Below, piece by piece: positions 25,926 to 34,555 of a DNA stretch of 64,000 nt (position 1 is the stretch's first letter; each line of letters starts with the position of its first letter). The DNA is from Cocleimonas flava (GTDB lineage Bacteria; Pseudomonadota; Gammaproteobacteria; Thiotrichales; Thiotrichaceae). The notes under the pieces were generated by a model. The model did no database searches and was not told where the DNA came from. It worked only from the letters and a program-made list of their open reading frames with translations. The stretch is from the NCBI RefSeq assembly GCF_004339015.1, contig NZ_SMFQ01000005.1:682001-746000 (forward strand). Direction: 5' to 3'. The translations under genes and the position numbers were made by a program.

Positions 25926-27107
25926 ATGAAAGAAAGCCGAAGACGATTTAGCGCCAGCGAATACACGCAAAGACAACGTAAAACGCGCGAGGCAATGCAG
26001 CACGCCGAACTCGACCTGCTGATCGTTTACGACCCTGCAAATATGAACTGGCTGACAGGGTATGACGGTTGGTCTTTCTACACCCATCAATGCGTGGTTA
26101 TAGGCAGTGACGACACCCTCTTCTGGTTCGGTCGTGGCATCGATGCGGTTGGTGCGCAACTCACTACTGATCTCAGTGAAGACAATGTCATCCCCTACCC
26201 TGATCATTATGTGCAATCACCTGAGATTCACCCGATGGAATACCTCGCGGATATTCTGCAACAAAAGCAGTTACACAATAAAAAAACAGGCATCGAAAAA
26301 GACAATTACTACTTTTCAGCACGTGCCGCTGAATCACTCTATACAAAACTGCCAGATGCAAGTTTCGTCGATGCAACGGCATTAGTTAACTGGCAACGCG
26401 CCGTTAAATCACCACAAGAACTCGAATACATGCGCTCTGCCGGTACTATTATCACTAAGGTCTATGAGCACATCATGCAAGTCGTCACACCTGATATGCA
26501 GAAGAATGAGTTAGCCGCTGAAATATCACATGCTGCAATTACAGGAACGCCCGAAGCCTATGGTGATTACACCTCAATCGTTCCACTGATGGGTTTGCGA
26601 GAAGAAGCCGCGACCAGCCACATGACATGGGACGATGAAAAACTCGGCACTGATTCTGGCATGTTCTTAGAACTTGCCGCAGCACATGCGCGTTACCACT
26701 GCCCCTGCTCTCGAACACTCTATCTGGGCAAACCGACGCAAAAATACCGCGAGGTCGAAAAAGTCATTAATGAATGTATCGACGTCGCTTTAGATAAATT
26801 CAAACCCGGCAATACCTGTGGTGAAGTGGCTACGGCATTTTTCAGCACCTTAAAAAAACACGGCTACGAAAAAGACAATCGCAGTGGTTATCCGATTGGT
26901 GTTTCCTACCCGCCTGATTGGGGCGAACGCACGATGTCGATCCGCACAAACGATACCAGCGTGTTAGAACCCAATATGACATTCCACTTCATGCCTGCAC
27001 TATGGCTAGAAGGCTGGGGGTTTGAAACCACTGAAAGTATTGTTGTCACGGAATCGGGTGGCGAATGCCTTTCCCATGTACCTCGCGAAATGCTGGTTAA
27101 AGATTAA
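25926..27107 (+). CDS. doeA: Ectoine hydrolase
   Basis: Opens the ectoine ring to N-alpha-acetyl-L-2,4-diaminobutyrate, the first step of ectoine degradation. It is a creatinase/Xaa-Pro-peptidase-fold protein of 393 residues. Its N-domain carries the DoeA-typical PANMNWLTGYDGWSFYTHQCV (about 38-58) and PYPDHYVQSPEIHPMEYLAD (about 89-108). The C-terminal pita-bread domain (about 160-393) lacks the full dimetal ligand set of true prolidases, as DoeA does. AAAGGA precedes the ATG. DoeB follows 18 bases later. The later genes doeC and doeD and a DoeX/EnuR regulator are not in the window. Confidence 0.93.
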   Translation: MKESRRRFSASEYTQRQRKTREAMQHAELDLLIVYDPANMNWLTGYDGWSFYTHQCVVIGSDDTLFWFGRGIDAVGAQLTTDLSEDNVIPYPDHYVQSPEIHPMEYLADILQQKQLHNKKTGIEKDNYYFSARAAESLYTKLPDASFVDATALVNWQRAVKSPQELEYMRSAGTIITKVYEHIMQVVTPDMQKNELAAEISHAAITGTPEAYGDYTSIVPLMGLREEAATSHMTWDDEKLGTDSGMFLELAAAHARYHCPCSRTLYLGKPTQKYREVEKVINECIDVALDKFKPGNTCGEVATAFFSTLKKHGYEKDNRSGYPIGVSYPPDWGERTMSIRTNDTSVLEPNMTFHFMPALWLEGWGFETTESIVVTESGGECLSHVPREMLVKD

Positions 27108-27125
27108 CGAATAAAACAGTGAAAT

Positions 27126-28121
27126 ATGAATAAGAATCCAATTACAGCAACGATAGACTTCGAAAAAGACGGCATCCAGCACGGTTTTTTACGCCTGCCA
27201 CATTCGACCAATGAATCTGCTTGGGGCTCGATTATGATTCCCATCACCCAGATCAAAAATGGTAGTGGCCCAACCGCATTACTCAATGGCGGTAATCATG
27301 GCGATGAATACGAAGGTCCAATCGCACTCTATAACTTAGCGGCTAGAAATAAATTCGACGATGTTCAGGGACGTATCATTATCGTACCCGCGATGAATTA
27401 CCCTGCATTCGTGCAAGGCACGCGCGTATCGCCTATCGACGGCTTAAACATGAATCGTATTTATCCGGGCAAAGCAAAATCAACCGTTACTAATGTGATT
27501 GCAGATTATTTTTCGCGCACGCTAGTACCCATGGCAGATTATGTATTGGATATTCATTCAGGTGGAAAAACGCTCGACTTCGTCCCGTTCGCCGCCAGCC
27601 ATGAATTAGAGAACAAAGAACAAGAAGCCAAGTGCAGCGCAGCGATGAAAGCCTTCGGCGCGCCCTATGATTTGAAAATGGTAGAAATTGATGCCGCTGG
27701 TTTGTACGACACACAGGTAGAATCGATGGGTAAAGTATTTGTGACTACCGAACTTGGCGGTGGCGGCACCACATCGCCTGAAACCAATGCCATAGCCAAA
27801 CGGGGCGTCGATAACTTCCTGAAACATGCAGGTATTTTAGAAGGCGAAGTCACCCCCCCACTTTCAGGGGCTTTTTCCTTAGATATGTCTGGCGATGATT
27901 GCTTCCTATTCTCCGAACACAATGGCGTATTAGAACCCTTTATCAATCTCGGCGATCACGTGACAAAAGGCCAGCTGATGGCACGAGTGCATGAGATTGA
28001 AAGAACAGCCGCACCAACACATGAATATCTTGCGCCCAGCGATGGCACCGTGATTTCGCGACATTTCCCCACACGGATTAAAATGGGAGATTGTATCAAC
28101 GTGATTGCGCAGGTCGTTTAA
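27126..28121 (+). CDS. doeB: N-alpha-acetyl-L-2,4-diaminobutyric acid deacetylase
   Basis: Removes acetate from N-alpha-acetyl-diaminobutyrate made by DoeA. It is a zinc-dependent succinylglutamate desuccinylase/AstE-like enzyme of 331 residues. It shows GGNHGDEYEGP (about 56-66, with zinc ligands His and Glu), NMNRIYPG (about 108-115), DIHSGG (about 141-146) and the catalytic TTELGGGG (about 207-214). An odd feature is that residues about 241-251 (EVTPPLSGAFS) are encoded by a copy of the G-rich repeat (27847-27877), in a linker before the C-terminal beta domain. The frame is kept, so the gene looks functional. Confidence 0.92.
   Translation: MNKNPITATIDFEKDGIQHGFLRLPHSTNESAWGSIMIPITQIKNGSGPTALLNGGNHGDEYEGPIALYNLAARNKFDDVQGRIIIVPAMNYPAFVQGTRVSPIDGLNMNRIYPGKAKSTVTNVIADYFSRTLVPMADYVLDIHSGGKTLDFVPFAASHELENKEQEAKCSAAMKAFGAPYDLKMVEIDAAGLYDTQVESMGKVFVTTELGGGGTTSPETNAIAKRGVDNFLKHAGILEGEVTPPLSGAFSLDMSGDDCFLFSEHNGVLEPFINLGDHVTKGQLMARVHEIERTAAPTHEYLAPSDGTVISRHFPTRIKMGDCINVIAQVV
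27847..27877 (-). repeat. G-rich terminator-like repeat, copy 11, inside doeB
   Basis: Reverse copy: AAGTCACCCCCCCACTTTCA, GGGGCTTTTTC, with hairpin arms and T-tract intact but read as codons. It falls in an interdomain linker. Confidence 0.75.
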
Positions 28122-28133
28122 GAGGCTTGAATA

Positions 28134-28493
28134 ATGTTGCCGATAAAAACCAGCAACACCATTTTATACTGTGAGAAATGGCGAGAATGCGTCGAGTTTT
28201 ACAAAACCAAATTAGGCTTAAGCATCACCACTGAAAACGATTGGTTTGTCGAATTTAAACTGACCGAATCATCACGTTTGAGTGTTGCGAACGCAGAAAA
28301 AACCTCCATTAAAAGCAATCATGGGCAAGGTATTACAATCACCTTTGAGGTTGATGATATAGACGAAACCCACCAAAACTTGCTCGATGTAGAACTAAGC
28401 CCCACTGCCATAAAAAATCACTCATGGGGTGCCAAAGTATTTTATCTTTTCGACCCCGAAGGTCACAGGCTCGAATTCTGGGCTGCTGATTGA
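28134..28493 (+). CDS. VOC (glyoxalase/bleomycin resistance) family protein
   Basis: A 119-residue vicinal-oxygen-chelate fold protein. It has TILYCEKWRECVEFYKTKLGLS (about 9-30), an ITFEVDDIDETHQ beta-alpha unit (about 68-80), and the C-terminal VFYLFDPEGHRLEFW (about 102-116) with the conserved Glu. The usual first metal His is not obvious, so enzymatic activity is uncertain. It starts 12 bases after doeB with GAGG upstream and is likely in the same transcript. Confidence 0.85.
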   Translation: MLPIKTSNTILYCEKWRECVEFYKTKLGLSITTENDWFVEFKLTESSRLSVANAEKTSIKSNHGQGITITFEVDDIDETHQNLLDVELSPTAIKNHSWGAKVFYLFDPEGHRLEFWAAD

Positions 28494-28682
28494 TTCTCTT
28501 GCATAAGAAACAACAATTAATTCTTATCAGAAGAAGACCACGAGGATTTCAATGCTCTTTCCTTCATTTTGTAGTTACGGCAAATCTCTGGTAGATTGAT
28601 TTCACACACGGCTCTGCTCTGCGCTATAGAACACCCATAATAATAAAAGACATCCAATTTAATACACTAACCAGGTGACGCT

Positions 28683-30296
28683 ATGAATAAGACATCCATT
28701 TCTGATTGGGACGATCTCGAACCACAAAAACCCGCTTATGCCTTGGTATCAAGTGTAGATTTGGTCATTATTCGCTGGCCAGATGAGGAGGAAGTTTCCG
28801 TGCTTTATGGGCGTTGCCTGCATCGTGGTGCATTAATGAGTGATGGTCATATCGACAACGATAATATCATCTGCGGCCTTCATAACTGGGATTACAGTTA
28901 TAAAACCGGAGTCAGTTCGTATAACCCCGAAGAACGATTGAAGCGCTTTTCATCCTGGATAAAAGACGGCAAGGTATGGGTTGATCAAGATGAAATAGAA
29001 GAGTGGCTGGTGGATAATCCTCAACCCTATAATCGTGATGCCTATCAAGGTTTATATCAGGACTTGCATGGAACACCAGACGAGCCGCATAACGATTATA
29101 TTCAACACCTCGCTCAACATGGTTTATCCAAAGTCGGACACCATGGCCGCGTTGGCGCAATGGGAGTGCCACGCGATCATTTACCAAAATGGGAAGACAT
29201 ACAAATCCTTACCGCACAATTGCATAAAGTGCCGTTACTAGACGATGCGGAAGTGGGTACAAAAGTGATTATCGGTCCTAATGCAGATAAACCTCTGGAA
29301 CTGGATCGTCCGCTGTTCGTATCTGACATGAGTTTTGGCTCACTCTCCGAAGAAGCGAAAGTGACATTGGCTATGGGTGCAGAACTTGCAGGAACCGGAA
29401 TATGTTCTGGAGAAGGCGGCATGCTACCTGCCGAACAAGAAGCTAACTCACGTTATTTTTATGAATTGGCCTCGGCACGTTTTGGCTTTAGCATGGATAA
29501 GGTGAAACAGGCTCAAGCCTTCCATTTTAAAGGCGGTCAGGGCGCTAAAACCGGCACAGGTGGACATTTACCAGGCAGTAAGGTCACAGGTAAAATTGCC
29601 GAAGTACGTGGCTTAGAAGAAGGTGAAGATGCGATATCACCCTCGCGCTTTCCTGATTGGGAGCACGTCGATGATTACCGTCGCTTTGCGGATGACGTTC
29701 GCGAAGCAACTGGCGGCATTCCTATTGGTGTCAAACTTTCAGCCCAGCATATCGAACGTGATATCGAAGCTGCCTTACAAATCGGCGTGGACTATATCAT
29801 TCTCGACGGACGCGGCGGCGGCACGGGTGCAGCCCCCTTATTATTCCGCGACAATATATCCGTGCCCACCATTCCCGCATTGGCACGCGCGCGACGTTAT
29901 CTCGATTTAAAAGGAAGAAGAGATATTACCTTGGTTGCTACAGGTGGTTTGCGAATACCCGCTGATTTCATTAAAGCAATGGCGCTGGGCGCAGATGCCA
30001 TAGCCGTTTCAAATTCAGCGATTCAAGCCATTGGCTGTTTAGGAATGCGCGCTTGTCACACCAATAATTGCCCGGTTGGCATCGCTACGCAAAAACCGCA
30101 TTTGAGACAGCGTTTAAAAATTGAAAAGGGCGCAGAGCAACTGAATAATTTCTTTCAAGCCTCTACCGAGCTAATGCAAGTAATGGCGAGAGCCTGTGGG
30201 CATGATCACGTGAGTAAATTCTGTATCGATGACTTAACCACCTGGAATCGGGAAATGGCGCATTTAACAGGCATTGAATATGGTGGTGTTTCTTAG
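28683..30296 (+). CDS. Rieske-fused FMN-binding glutamate-synthase-like protein
   Basis: A 537-residue fusion. Residues about 1-100 are a Rieske [2Fe-2S] domain with CLHRGA (about 46-51) and CGLHNW (about 64-69). Residues about 140-525 are the GltB FMN-binding/synthase domain: PLFVSDMSFGSLSEEA (about 210-225), SGEGGM (about 244-249), KGGQGAKTGTGGHLPG (about 282-297), DGRGGGTGAAP (about 377-387) and a 3Fe-4S cluster motif CLGMRACHTNNC (about 453-464). No glutaminase domain is present, so ammonia or another amine would be the substrate. AGGTGA precedes the ATG. It is downstream of doeAB by about 190 bases; a link to ectoine nitrogen is speculative. Confidence 0.88.
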   Translation: MNKTSISDWDDLEPQKPAYALVSSVDLVIIRWPDEEEVSVLYGRCLHRGALMSDGHIDNDNIICGLHNWDYSYKTGVSSYNPEERLKRFSSWIKDGKVWVDQDEIEEWLVDNPQPYNRDAYQGLYQDLHGTPDEPHNDYIQHLAQHGLSKVGHHGRVGAMGVPRDHLPKWEDIQILTAQLHKVPLLDDAEVGTKVIIGPNADKPLELDRPLFVSDMSFGSLSEEAKVTLAMGAELAGTGICSGEGGMLPAEQEANSRYFYELASARFGFSMDKVKQAQAFHFKGGQGAKTGTGGHLPGSKVTGKIAEVRGLEEGEDAISPSRFPDWEHVDDYRRFADDVREATGGIPIGVKLSAQHIERDIEAALQIGVDYIILDGRGGGTGAAPLLFRDNISVPTIPALARARRYLDLKGRRDITLVATGGLRIPADFIKAMALGADAIAVSNSAIQAIGCLGMRACHTNNCPVGIATQKPHLRQRLKIEKGAEQLNNFFQASTELMQVMARACGHDHVSKFCIDDLTTWNREMAHLTGIEYGGVS

Positions 30297-30331
30297 TCTT
30301 TCATTCTATGAGTGTATTGATTAATAAATTG

Positions 30332-30362
30332 ATGCACCCCCCACCTTTGGGGAACTTTTTTT
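30332..30362 (-). repeat. G-rich terminator-like repeat, copy 12
   Basis: Reverse copy: TGCACCCCCCACCTTTGGGG, AAC and seven T, just after the glutamate-synthase-like gene. CCCC/GGGG plus a T-tract is a good terminator candidate. Confidence 0.75.
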
Positions 30363-30399
30363 ATGCCTTGGGAGAATATCTAATCAACTCAGCTATAGA

Positions 30400-31416
30400 T
30401 CAGTCACGGCTATTCAGCCAGGACTTGCCAACACGAATATCTCCCACTGTTTCTCCTCTTGAATTGATTAATACTGGGGAGATGTGTTTGTGGAGCTTAT
30501 CTTTGTGCTCATCAGTCAACGCGCCTAAATGATCGAGGATGGACAACAATGCGACAGAGCGCGCCCGAGCACTTCCATCTGCAATTTTAACCGCAACTCC
30601 CAAGCCTCGTTCAGGCAGGCATGCGGTGATAACACCTTCGGCACCGGTTTTAGCGAGCACTGAACCTTTGGTGATTTCGTTCAATTCACTGACCAAGGTT
30701 CCATGCCCTGCGATATAAAGCGGTTCATTAGTAATCGCCTGATGCAGACGATAAATCGCTTTAGCGCGCTTTTCTGATAGATCAATCGGGTTGGCAAAGC
30801 GAGCCATGACATAGCCAAGTTTGTGTAACGGCATTGTCGGGGCGGGTAAACCACAGCCGTCGATTCCCATTGGGTACTGTTGGAGATCGATCCCTGCGAG
30901 ATCAGACAATATATCGAACGATAATTGTTGCAATGGATGTTCCAGCAGGTGGTAATTTTCCAGTGGCATACCAAGGTGAAGTGCCGTGGTTAAAAACCCG
31001 GTATGTTTACCCGAGCAATTGTGATGGATTCGGCAACCTGTTTGCCCAGACTTTAATAACTGATGGGCACGTTCGGTATCTTCAGGTAGAACGGGACCAC
31101 ACGCCAAATCGTCTTCTTTAAGGCCAAGGTGATCGAGCCAGGACTCCACCAGATTTTGATGAATATCTTCACCCTGATGAGACGAACAGGCTAATGATAA
31201 CTGTGCATCAGTGAGCCCAAAATGGTCACTCGCCCCGCTCTCTATCAGATGAATTGCCAGCATCGGCTTTAATGCAGAACGCGGAAAAATCAGTGTATCG
31301 ACATCTCCCCAGCTTTCAACAACATCGCCCTTAATGTCACAGACGACGGCCGCACCAAAGTGCTGACTTTCGACGGTATTATTTCGTGTAACTTCTACTA
31401 ACAACTCATAAGGCAT
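30400..31416 (-). CDS. Asparaginase (Rhizobium-type, asparaginase II family)
   Basis: Hydrolyses L-asparagine to aspartate and ammonia. The 338-residue sequence belongs to the PF06089 family, unrelated to E. coli AnsA/AnsB. It has FPRSALKPMLA (about 44-54, with the Ser-x-x-Lys pair), CSSHQGE (about 81-87), NCSGKHTGFL (about 132-141, with the key Lys) and GIDGCGLPAPTMPL (about 182-195). It is convergent with the glutamate-synthase-like gene, sharing the terminator-like repeat region. Confidence 0.9.
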   Translation of the reverse strand: MPYELLVEVTRNNTVESQHFGAAVVCDIKGDVVESWGDVDTLIFPRSALKPMLAIHLIESGASDHFGLTDAQLSLACSSHQGEDIHQNLVESWLDHLGLKEDDLACGPVLPEDTERAHQLLKSGQTGCRIHHNCSGKHTGFLTTALHLGMPLENYHLLEHPLQQLSFDILSDLAGIDLQQYPMGIDGCGLPAPTMPLHKLGYVMARFANPIDLSEKRAKAIYRLHQAITNEPLYIAGHGTLVSELNEITKGSVLAKTGAEGVITACLPERGLGVAVKIADGSARARSVALLSILDHLGALTDEHKDKLHKHISPVLINSRGETVGDIRVGKSWLNSRD

Positions 31417-31725
31417 GCTACGGATATTCCTAAATACGGATTGATTAAATGAATACTATGTAACAGCTTTAAGGGAACACAGATTAAGTCTCTTATAGAA
31501 TCTTACACCACTTAACTCAGAAGCATTGCTTATTGTTGTAAAGAAAGCATCAATCAGTAACCCGAACAGATTATCAGCAGCACACTCCTTTGCTACCCTC
31601 CCCTTTTTTTGTCTTTGCAATGTTTACCTGTAAGATGAACCCAGCAACATGATCCCCAAAATATGAACCCAACAATAGAAAGGCGCGATAGGTCTTTCCC
31701 CTAAGCTACTAATCGAGGATATGTA
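31417..31725. other. Divergent intergenic region
   Basis: No gene seen. It should hold the promoters of the asparaginase gene and the ankyrin gene. The phrase ATGAACCCA appears twice (about 31636 and 31664) in a short direct repeat of no known meaning. Confidence 0.45.
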
Positions 31726-32727
31726 ATGAGATTGCTCTTTATACTCTTTTCATTGTTTCTGTCGCTGTTTTTACCCGTGACCTTTGTAGCAGCAGATACA
31801 TCCATTGATAACGAAAACGCCTCTGATTTATTACAGTTTAGAAATAACACAATGGATATTTTGGATACGCCCTATTGCCGAACATCATTTAAACGCTATC
31901 TGAAAAAGAAGAATCCTAAAGCGTTTCTTTATGCCCCTAGAAACAAAGAAAAAACCGCTTACTGCACCTATGTTGCGCTTAAAACATCTGTTGATGATGC
32001 CATTAAAATGGTCATTAACCGATGTGAGAAGAAAAGAAAGAAATCCAAAAAGAATCCATTTACTGCGCCTTGTGAAATCCTGACGAGCAATCACACCCTG
32101 CACAAATCCAGAACAGACTTTGGTTTAAAACCACATACAAAAGATCTATCTTATATCGCCGAACGCTATGGTGTTGATGATGTAAAAAAATTGATTGAGA
32201 CTGGAGTCGACATCAATCAAAAGAATGATTCAGGTTTTACGCCATTACTGATTGCTGTTACAGAAAAGAATTTGGACATTGTTAAATATCTTGTTTCAAA
32301 AGGCGCAGACTTAACGCTAAAAAATAACAAAGGATTCGATGCCTTAATTATCGCAGTCAACGAAAACCACGTTGAAATAGCTGAATATTTACTCGAAAAA
32401 GGTGCTGACATAACAACAACAGATCCAAGAAACAAAAGACAAGCCATACATATCGCAGCAAGACTTGGGTACATTGGAATACTCGATGTACTTTTGAGTA
32501 AAGGTGTTGATGTCAATCAAGCGACTGCCAACAAAGAAATGCCTTTGCATCTGGCGGTACAAAGCTTGTATGTGCCTACGGTTAAATATCTCGTTGAAAA
32601 AGGCGCTGATATTAATGCCATAGACCGATCTGGAAAAACGCCCCTAGATAGCGCAAGAAAGTTTGGAACAAAAAGAATGATTACTTACTTAGTAAAGCAA
32701 GGTGCTAAGTCGGCGGATTCACTGTAA
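31726..32727 (+). CDS. Secreted ankyrin-repeat protein
   Basis: A 333-residue protein with a signal peptide (about 1-24, ending VAAD), so it probably acts in the periplasm. Residues 40-145 are a Lys-rich domain with cysteines (YCRTS, YCTYV, RCEKK, PCEIL) that could form disulfides. About five ankyrin repeats fill residues 150-330, for example GFTPLLIAVTEKNLDIVKYL and VKYLVEKGADINAIDRSG. Ankyrin proteins of this sort bind partner proteins; the partner is unknown. GAGGA sits 7 bases before the ATG. Confidence 0.85.
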   Translation: MRLLFILFSLFLSLFLPVTFVAADTSIDNENASDLLQFRNNTMDILDTPYCRTSFKRYLKKKNPKAFLYAPRNKEKTAYCTYVALKTSVDDAIKMVINRCEKKRKKSKKNPFTAPCEILTSNHTLHKSRTDFGLKPHTKDLSYIAERYGVDDVKKLIETGVDINQKNDSGFTPLLIAVTEKNLDIVKYLVSKGADLTLKNNKGFDALIIAVNENHVEIAEYLLEKGADITTTDPRNKRQAIHIAARLGYIGILDVLLSKGVDVNQATANKEMPLHLAVQSLYVPTVKYLVEKGADINAIDRSGKTPLDSARKFGTKRMITYLVKQGAKSADSL

Positions 32728-32832
32728 ATAAAGGCCTCAGCTCTGCATAAATTCTATTTACATTTTAAAAAACAAAAACGTAATATCATTCAAAGCCGAG
32801 AGGTGATTAAAAAGAAAATAGGACAGTCAACC

Positions 32833-32863
32833 AAAGTCACCCCCATACTTTTAGGCACTTTTT
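32833..32863 (-). repeat. G-rich terminator-like repeat, copy 13
   Basis: Reverse copy: AAAGTCACCCCCATACTTTT, AGGCACTTTTT. One C is replaced by A in the run. Confidence 0.7.
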
Positions 32864-32913
32864 CAGCTCTAGCGAAGTATTAAATCTCCTTCCAAACAAG
32901 CCGAGCCACGCAG

Positions 32914-32982
32914 AAAATTGACGATTAAGGTTTTAGCTGTTTGAGCGACTTTAGGAACGAGTTCTAAAACCGCGTCAATTTT
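32914..32982. other. Large nested hairpin of unknown function
   Basis: AAAATTGACG (32914-32923) pairs perfectly with CGTCAATTTT (32973-32982), and GGTTTTAG (32929-32936) pairs with CTAAAACC (32964-32971). Together they make an 18-bp stem interrupted by one internal loop (5 bases against 1), with a 27-base apical loop. It may be an RNA or mobile-element end. Confidence 0.6.
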
Positions 32983-33067
32983 TGAGTAGTGAGGGAACCG
33001 CTTGCGGCTTGCTTGAGGCAGCCTTTTGCTTGGTTCGGTTTATTTTGGCTGCGCAAAATAAATGAAC

Positions 33068-33084
33068 TCGTAGCTCCGCTACGA
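33068..33084. other. Compact palindrome
   Basis: TCGTAGC, TCC, GCTACGA: perfect 7-bp arms with a 3-base loop, part of the same GC-richer segment as the nested hairpin upstream. Confidence 0.5.
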
Positions 33085-33251
33085 AACCGCTTTTACTCTT
33101 TACAAAACTCCTGTCATGAGTATGATGACACCATCAAGATAAAGGCTCTCGAAGCGCTGCCTTGAAATTAACTCGTATTTACTCTAATTCAGATTCTTTC
33201 TGTTGAAGACCAAATTCGTCTTTTTCTCATATCAGTTACAAGGAGCTATCA

Positions 33252-34442
33252 ATGACTGACAATACCCATATTCCTGGCAAATCTACCCTTAGCATCTGGG
33301 GCGGCGAACAAGAACACGAACTTTACGAACGCTCTACTCAGGTCCCTGTTGTTCACAGTGTTTCTTTCGCTTATAAAGATATCGATACGTGGCACAAAGT
33401 GGCTCTTGAAGAAGAGCCAGGGCATATCTATTCACGCAATACCAATCCTACGGTTCGTGCGTTTGAAGACAAAGTAAAAGAACTTGAAAGCGCAGAAGCT
33501 GCGACGAGCTTTTCTAGCGGCATGGCGGCTATTAGTAATATCTTCGGGACTTTCTTACGCCCGGGCGATCGCGTTGTTTCTATCAAAGACAGTTACGGTG
33601 GAACGAATAAAATATTCACTGAGTTTTTACCGCCACTGAATGTCGATGTAACCCTTTGTAATACCATCGAATACGAAGAGATTGAAGCAGAAGTGGCTAA
33701 AGGCTGCACCATGCTGTATCTGGAAACGCCAACTAATCCGACGGTAAAAATCATCGATATCAAACGACTAGCGGCTGCGGCTAAAAAGGTCGGCGCTTTG
33801 GTTGTTGTTGATAATACCTTTGCTACTCCTATCAATCAGAACCCGTTACTACTCGGTGCTGATTTAGTCTTGCACTCTGCGTCTAAATACCTGGGTGGGC
33901 ATGCAGATGCTTTAGGTGGCGTTGCTTGCGGCAATAAAGATTTGATCAAAATGGTTTACCACTACCGCGAAATCAATGGTGCGACGCTTTCGCCGATGGA
34001 TGCTTATAGCTTTATTCGTGGTATGAAAACGCTTAGCTTACGTGTTCAGCGTCAAAACCAAAGTGCAATGACTATCGCAACCTGGTTAAACAATCATCCT
34101 GCGGTTGATCATGTGAACTACCCGGGACTTGAATCTCATCCGCATCACGATGTAGCAAAAGCACAAATGAAGGGCTACGGCGGCATGCTGAGCTTCTCTG
34201 TTAAAGGCGGATTAGATGCAATCAAGACCTTTTTACCAAAACTGAAATACGCGCACATGGCAGCGAATCTAGGTTGTGTTGAAACGGTTGTTGGCCCACC
34301 AGTAACGACCAGTCACGTAGAATGTACTGCAGAAGAACGTGCGAAGGCTGGAATCCCTGAAGGTTTGGTTAGATATTCAACGGGTATTGAAGATGTTGAA
34401 GATTTACTTGCTGACTTGGAACAGGCTTTAAGTTACCTATAA
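33252..34442 (+). CDS. Cystathionine gamma-synthase family PLP enzyme
   Basis: A 396-residue trans-sulfuration-type enzyme (gamma-synthase or gamma-lyase). Conserved motifs are YSRNTNPTVRAFEDKVKELE (about 60-79), SSGMAAISN (about 87-95), ETPTNPTVKIIDI (about 151-163), VVDNTFATPINQNPL (about 178-192), the PLP lysine in SASKYLGGHAD (about 205-215) and LGCVETVVGPPVTTSH (about 341-356). It could be cystathionine gamma-synthase, O-acetylhomoserine sulfhydrylase or methionine gamma-lyase. The sequence alone does not settle it. AAGGAGC sits 7 bases before the ATG. Confidence 0.88.
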   Translation: MTDNTHIPGKSTLSIWGGEQEHELYERSTQVPVVHSVSFAYKDIDTWHKVALEEEPGHIYSRNTNPTVRAFEDKVKELESAEAATSFSSGMAAISNIFGTFLRPGDRVVSIKDSYGGTNKIFTEFLPPLNVDVTLCNTIEYEEIEAEVAKGCTMLYLETPTNPTVKIIDIKRLAAAAKKVGALVVVDNTFATPINQNPLLLGADLVLHSASKYLGGHADALGGVACGNKDLIKMVYHYREINGATLSPMDAYSFIRGMKTLSLRVQRQNQSAMTIATWLNNHPAVDHVNYPGLESHPHHDVAKAQMKGYGGMLSFSVKGGLDAIKTFLPKLKYAHMAANLGCVETVVGPPVTTSHVECTAEERAKAGIPEGLVRYSTGIEDVEDLLADLEQALSYL

Positions 34443-34443
34443 C

Positions 34444-34467
34444 GCGTTTCGTTTATTGTTGAAACGC
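34444..34467 (+). terminator. Hairpin after the PLP enzyme gene
   Basis: GCGTTTC (34444-34450) and GAAACGC (34461-34467) form a 7-bp stem with a 10-base loop directly after the stop codon. No T-tract follows, but a G-rich repeat copy begins 4 bases later and may complete termination. Confidence 0.5.
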
Positions 34468-34470
34468 TTA

Positions 34471-34499
34471 TCCACCCCCCTACTTATAGCGGCTTTTTT
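34471..34499 (-). repeat. G-rich terminator-like repeat, copy 14
   Basis: Reverse copy: CACCCCCCTACTTATAGC, GGCTTTTTT. Inverted pair with 34523-34554. Confidence 0.75.
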
Positions 34500-34522
34500 A
34501 GAGTTCTTAACAGAAGATCTGT

Positions 34523-34554
34523 AAAAAAGGCCTATAAGTAGGAGGGTGTGATTT
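34523..34554 (+). repeat. G-rich terminator-like repeat, copy 15
   Basis: Forward copy: six A, GGCCTATAAGTAGGAGGG, TGTGATTT. It ends 2 bases before the stop codon of the minus-strand gene and serves both convergent genes. Confidence 0.7.
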
Positions 34555-34555
34555 A

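Larger units (their letters stand above)
32728..33251. other. Structured intergenic region
   Basis: No credible protein gene over 520 bases. It holds a G-rich repeat copy (32833-32863), a large nested hairpin (32914-32982) and a compact palindrome (33068-33084), then the promoter of the next gene. The GC-richer middle part (about 32890-33110) looks unlike the AT-rich flanks and may be a mobile or RNA element. Confidence 0.5.
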
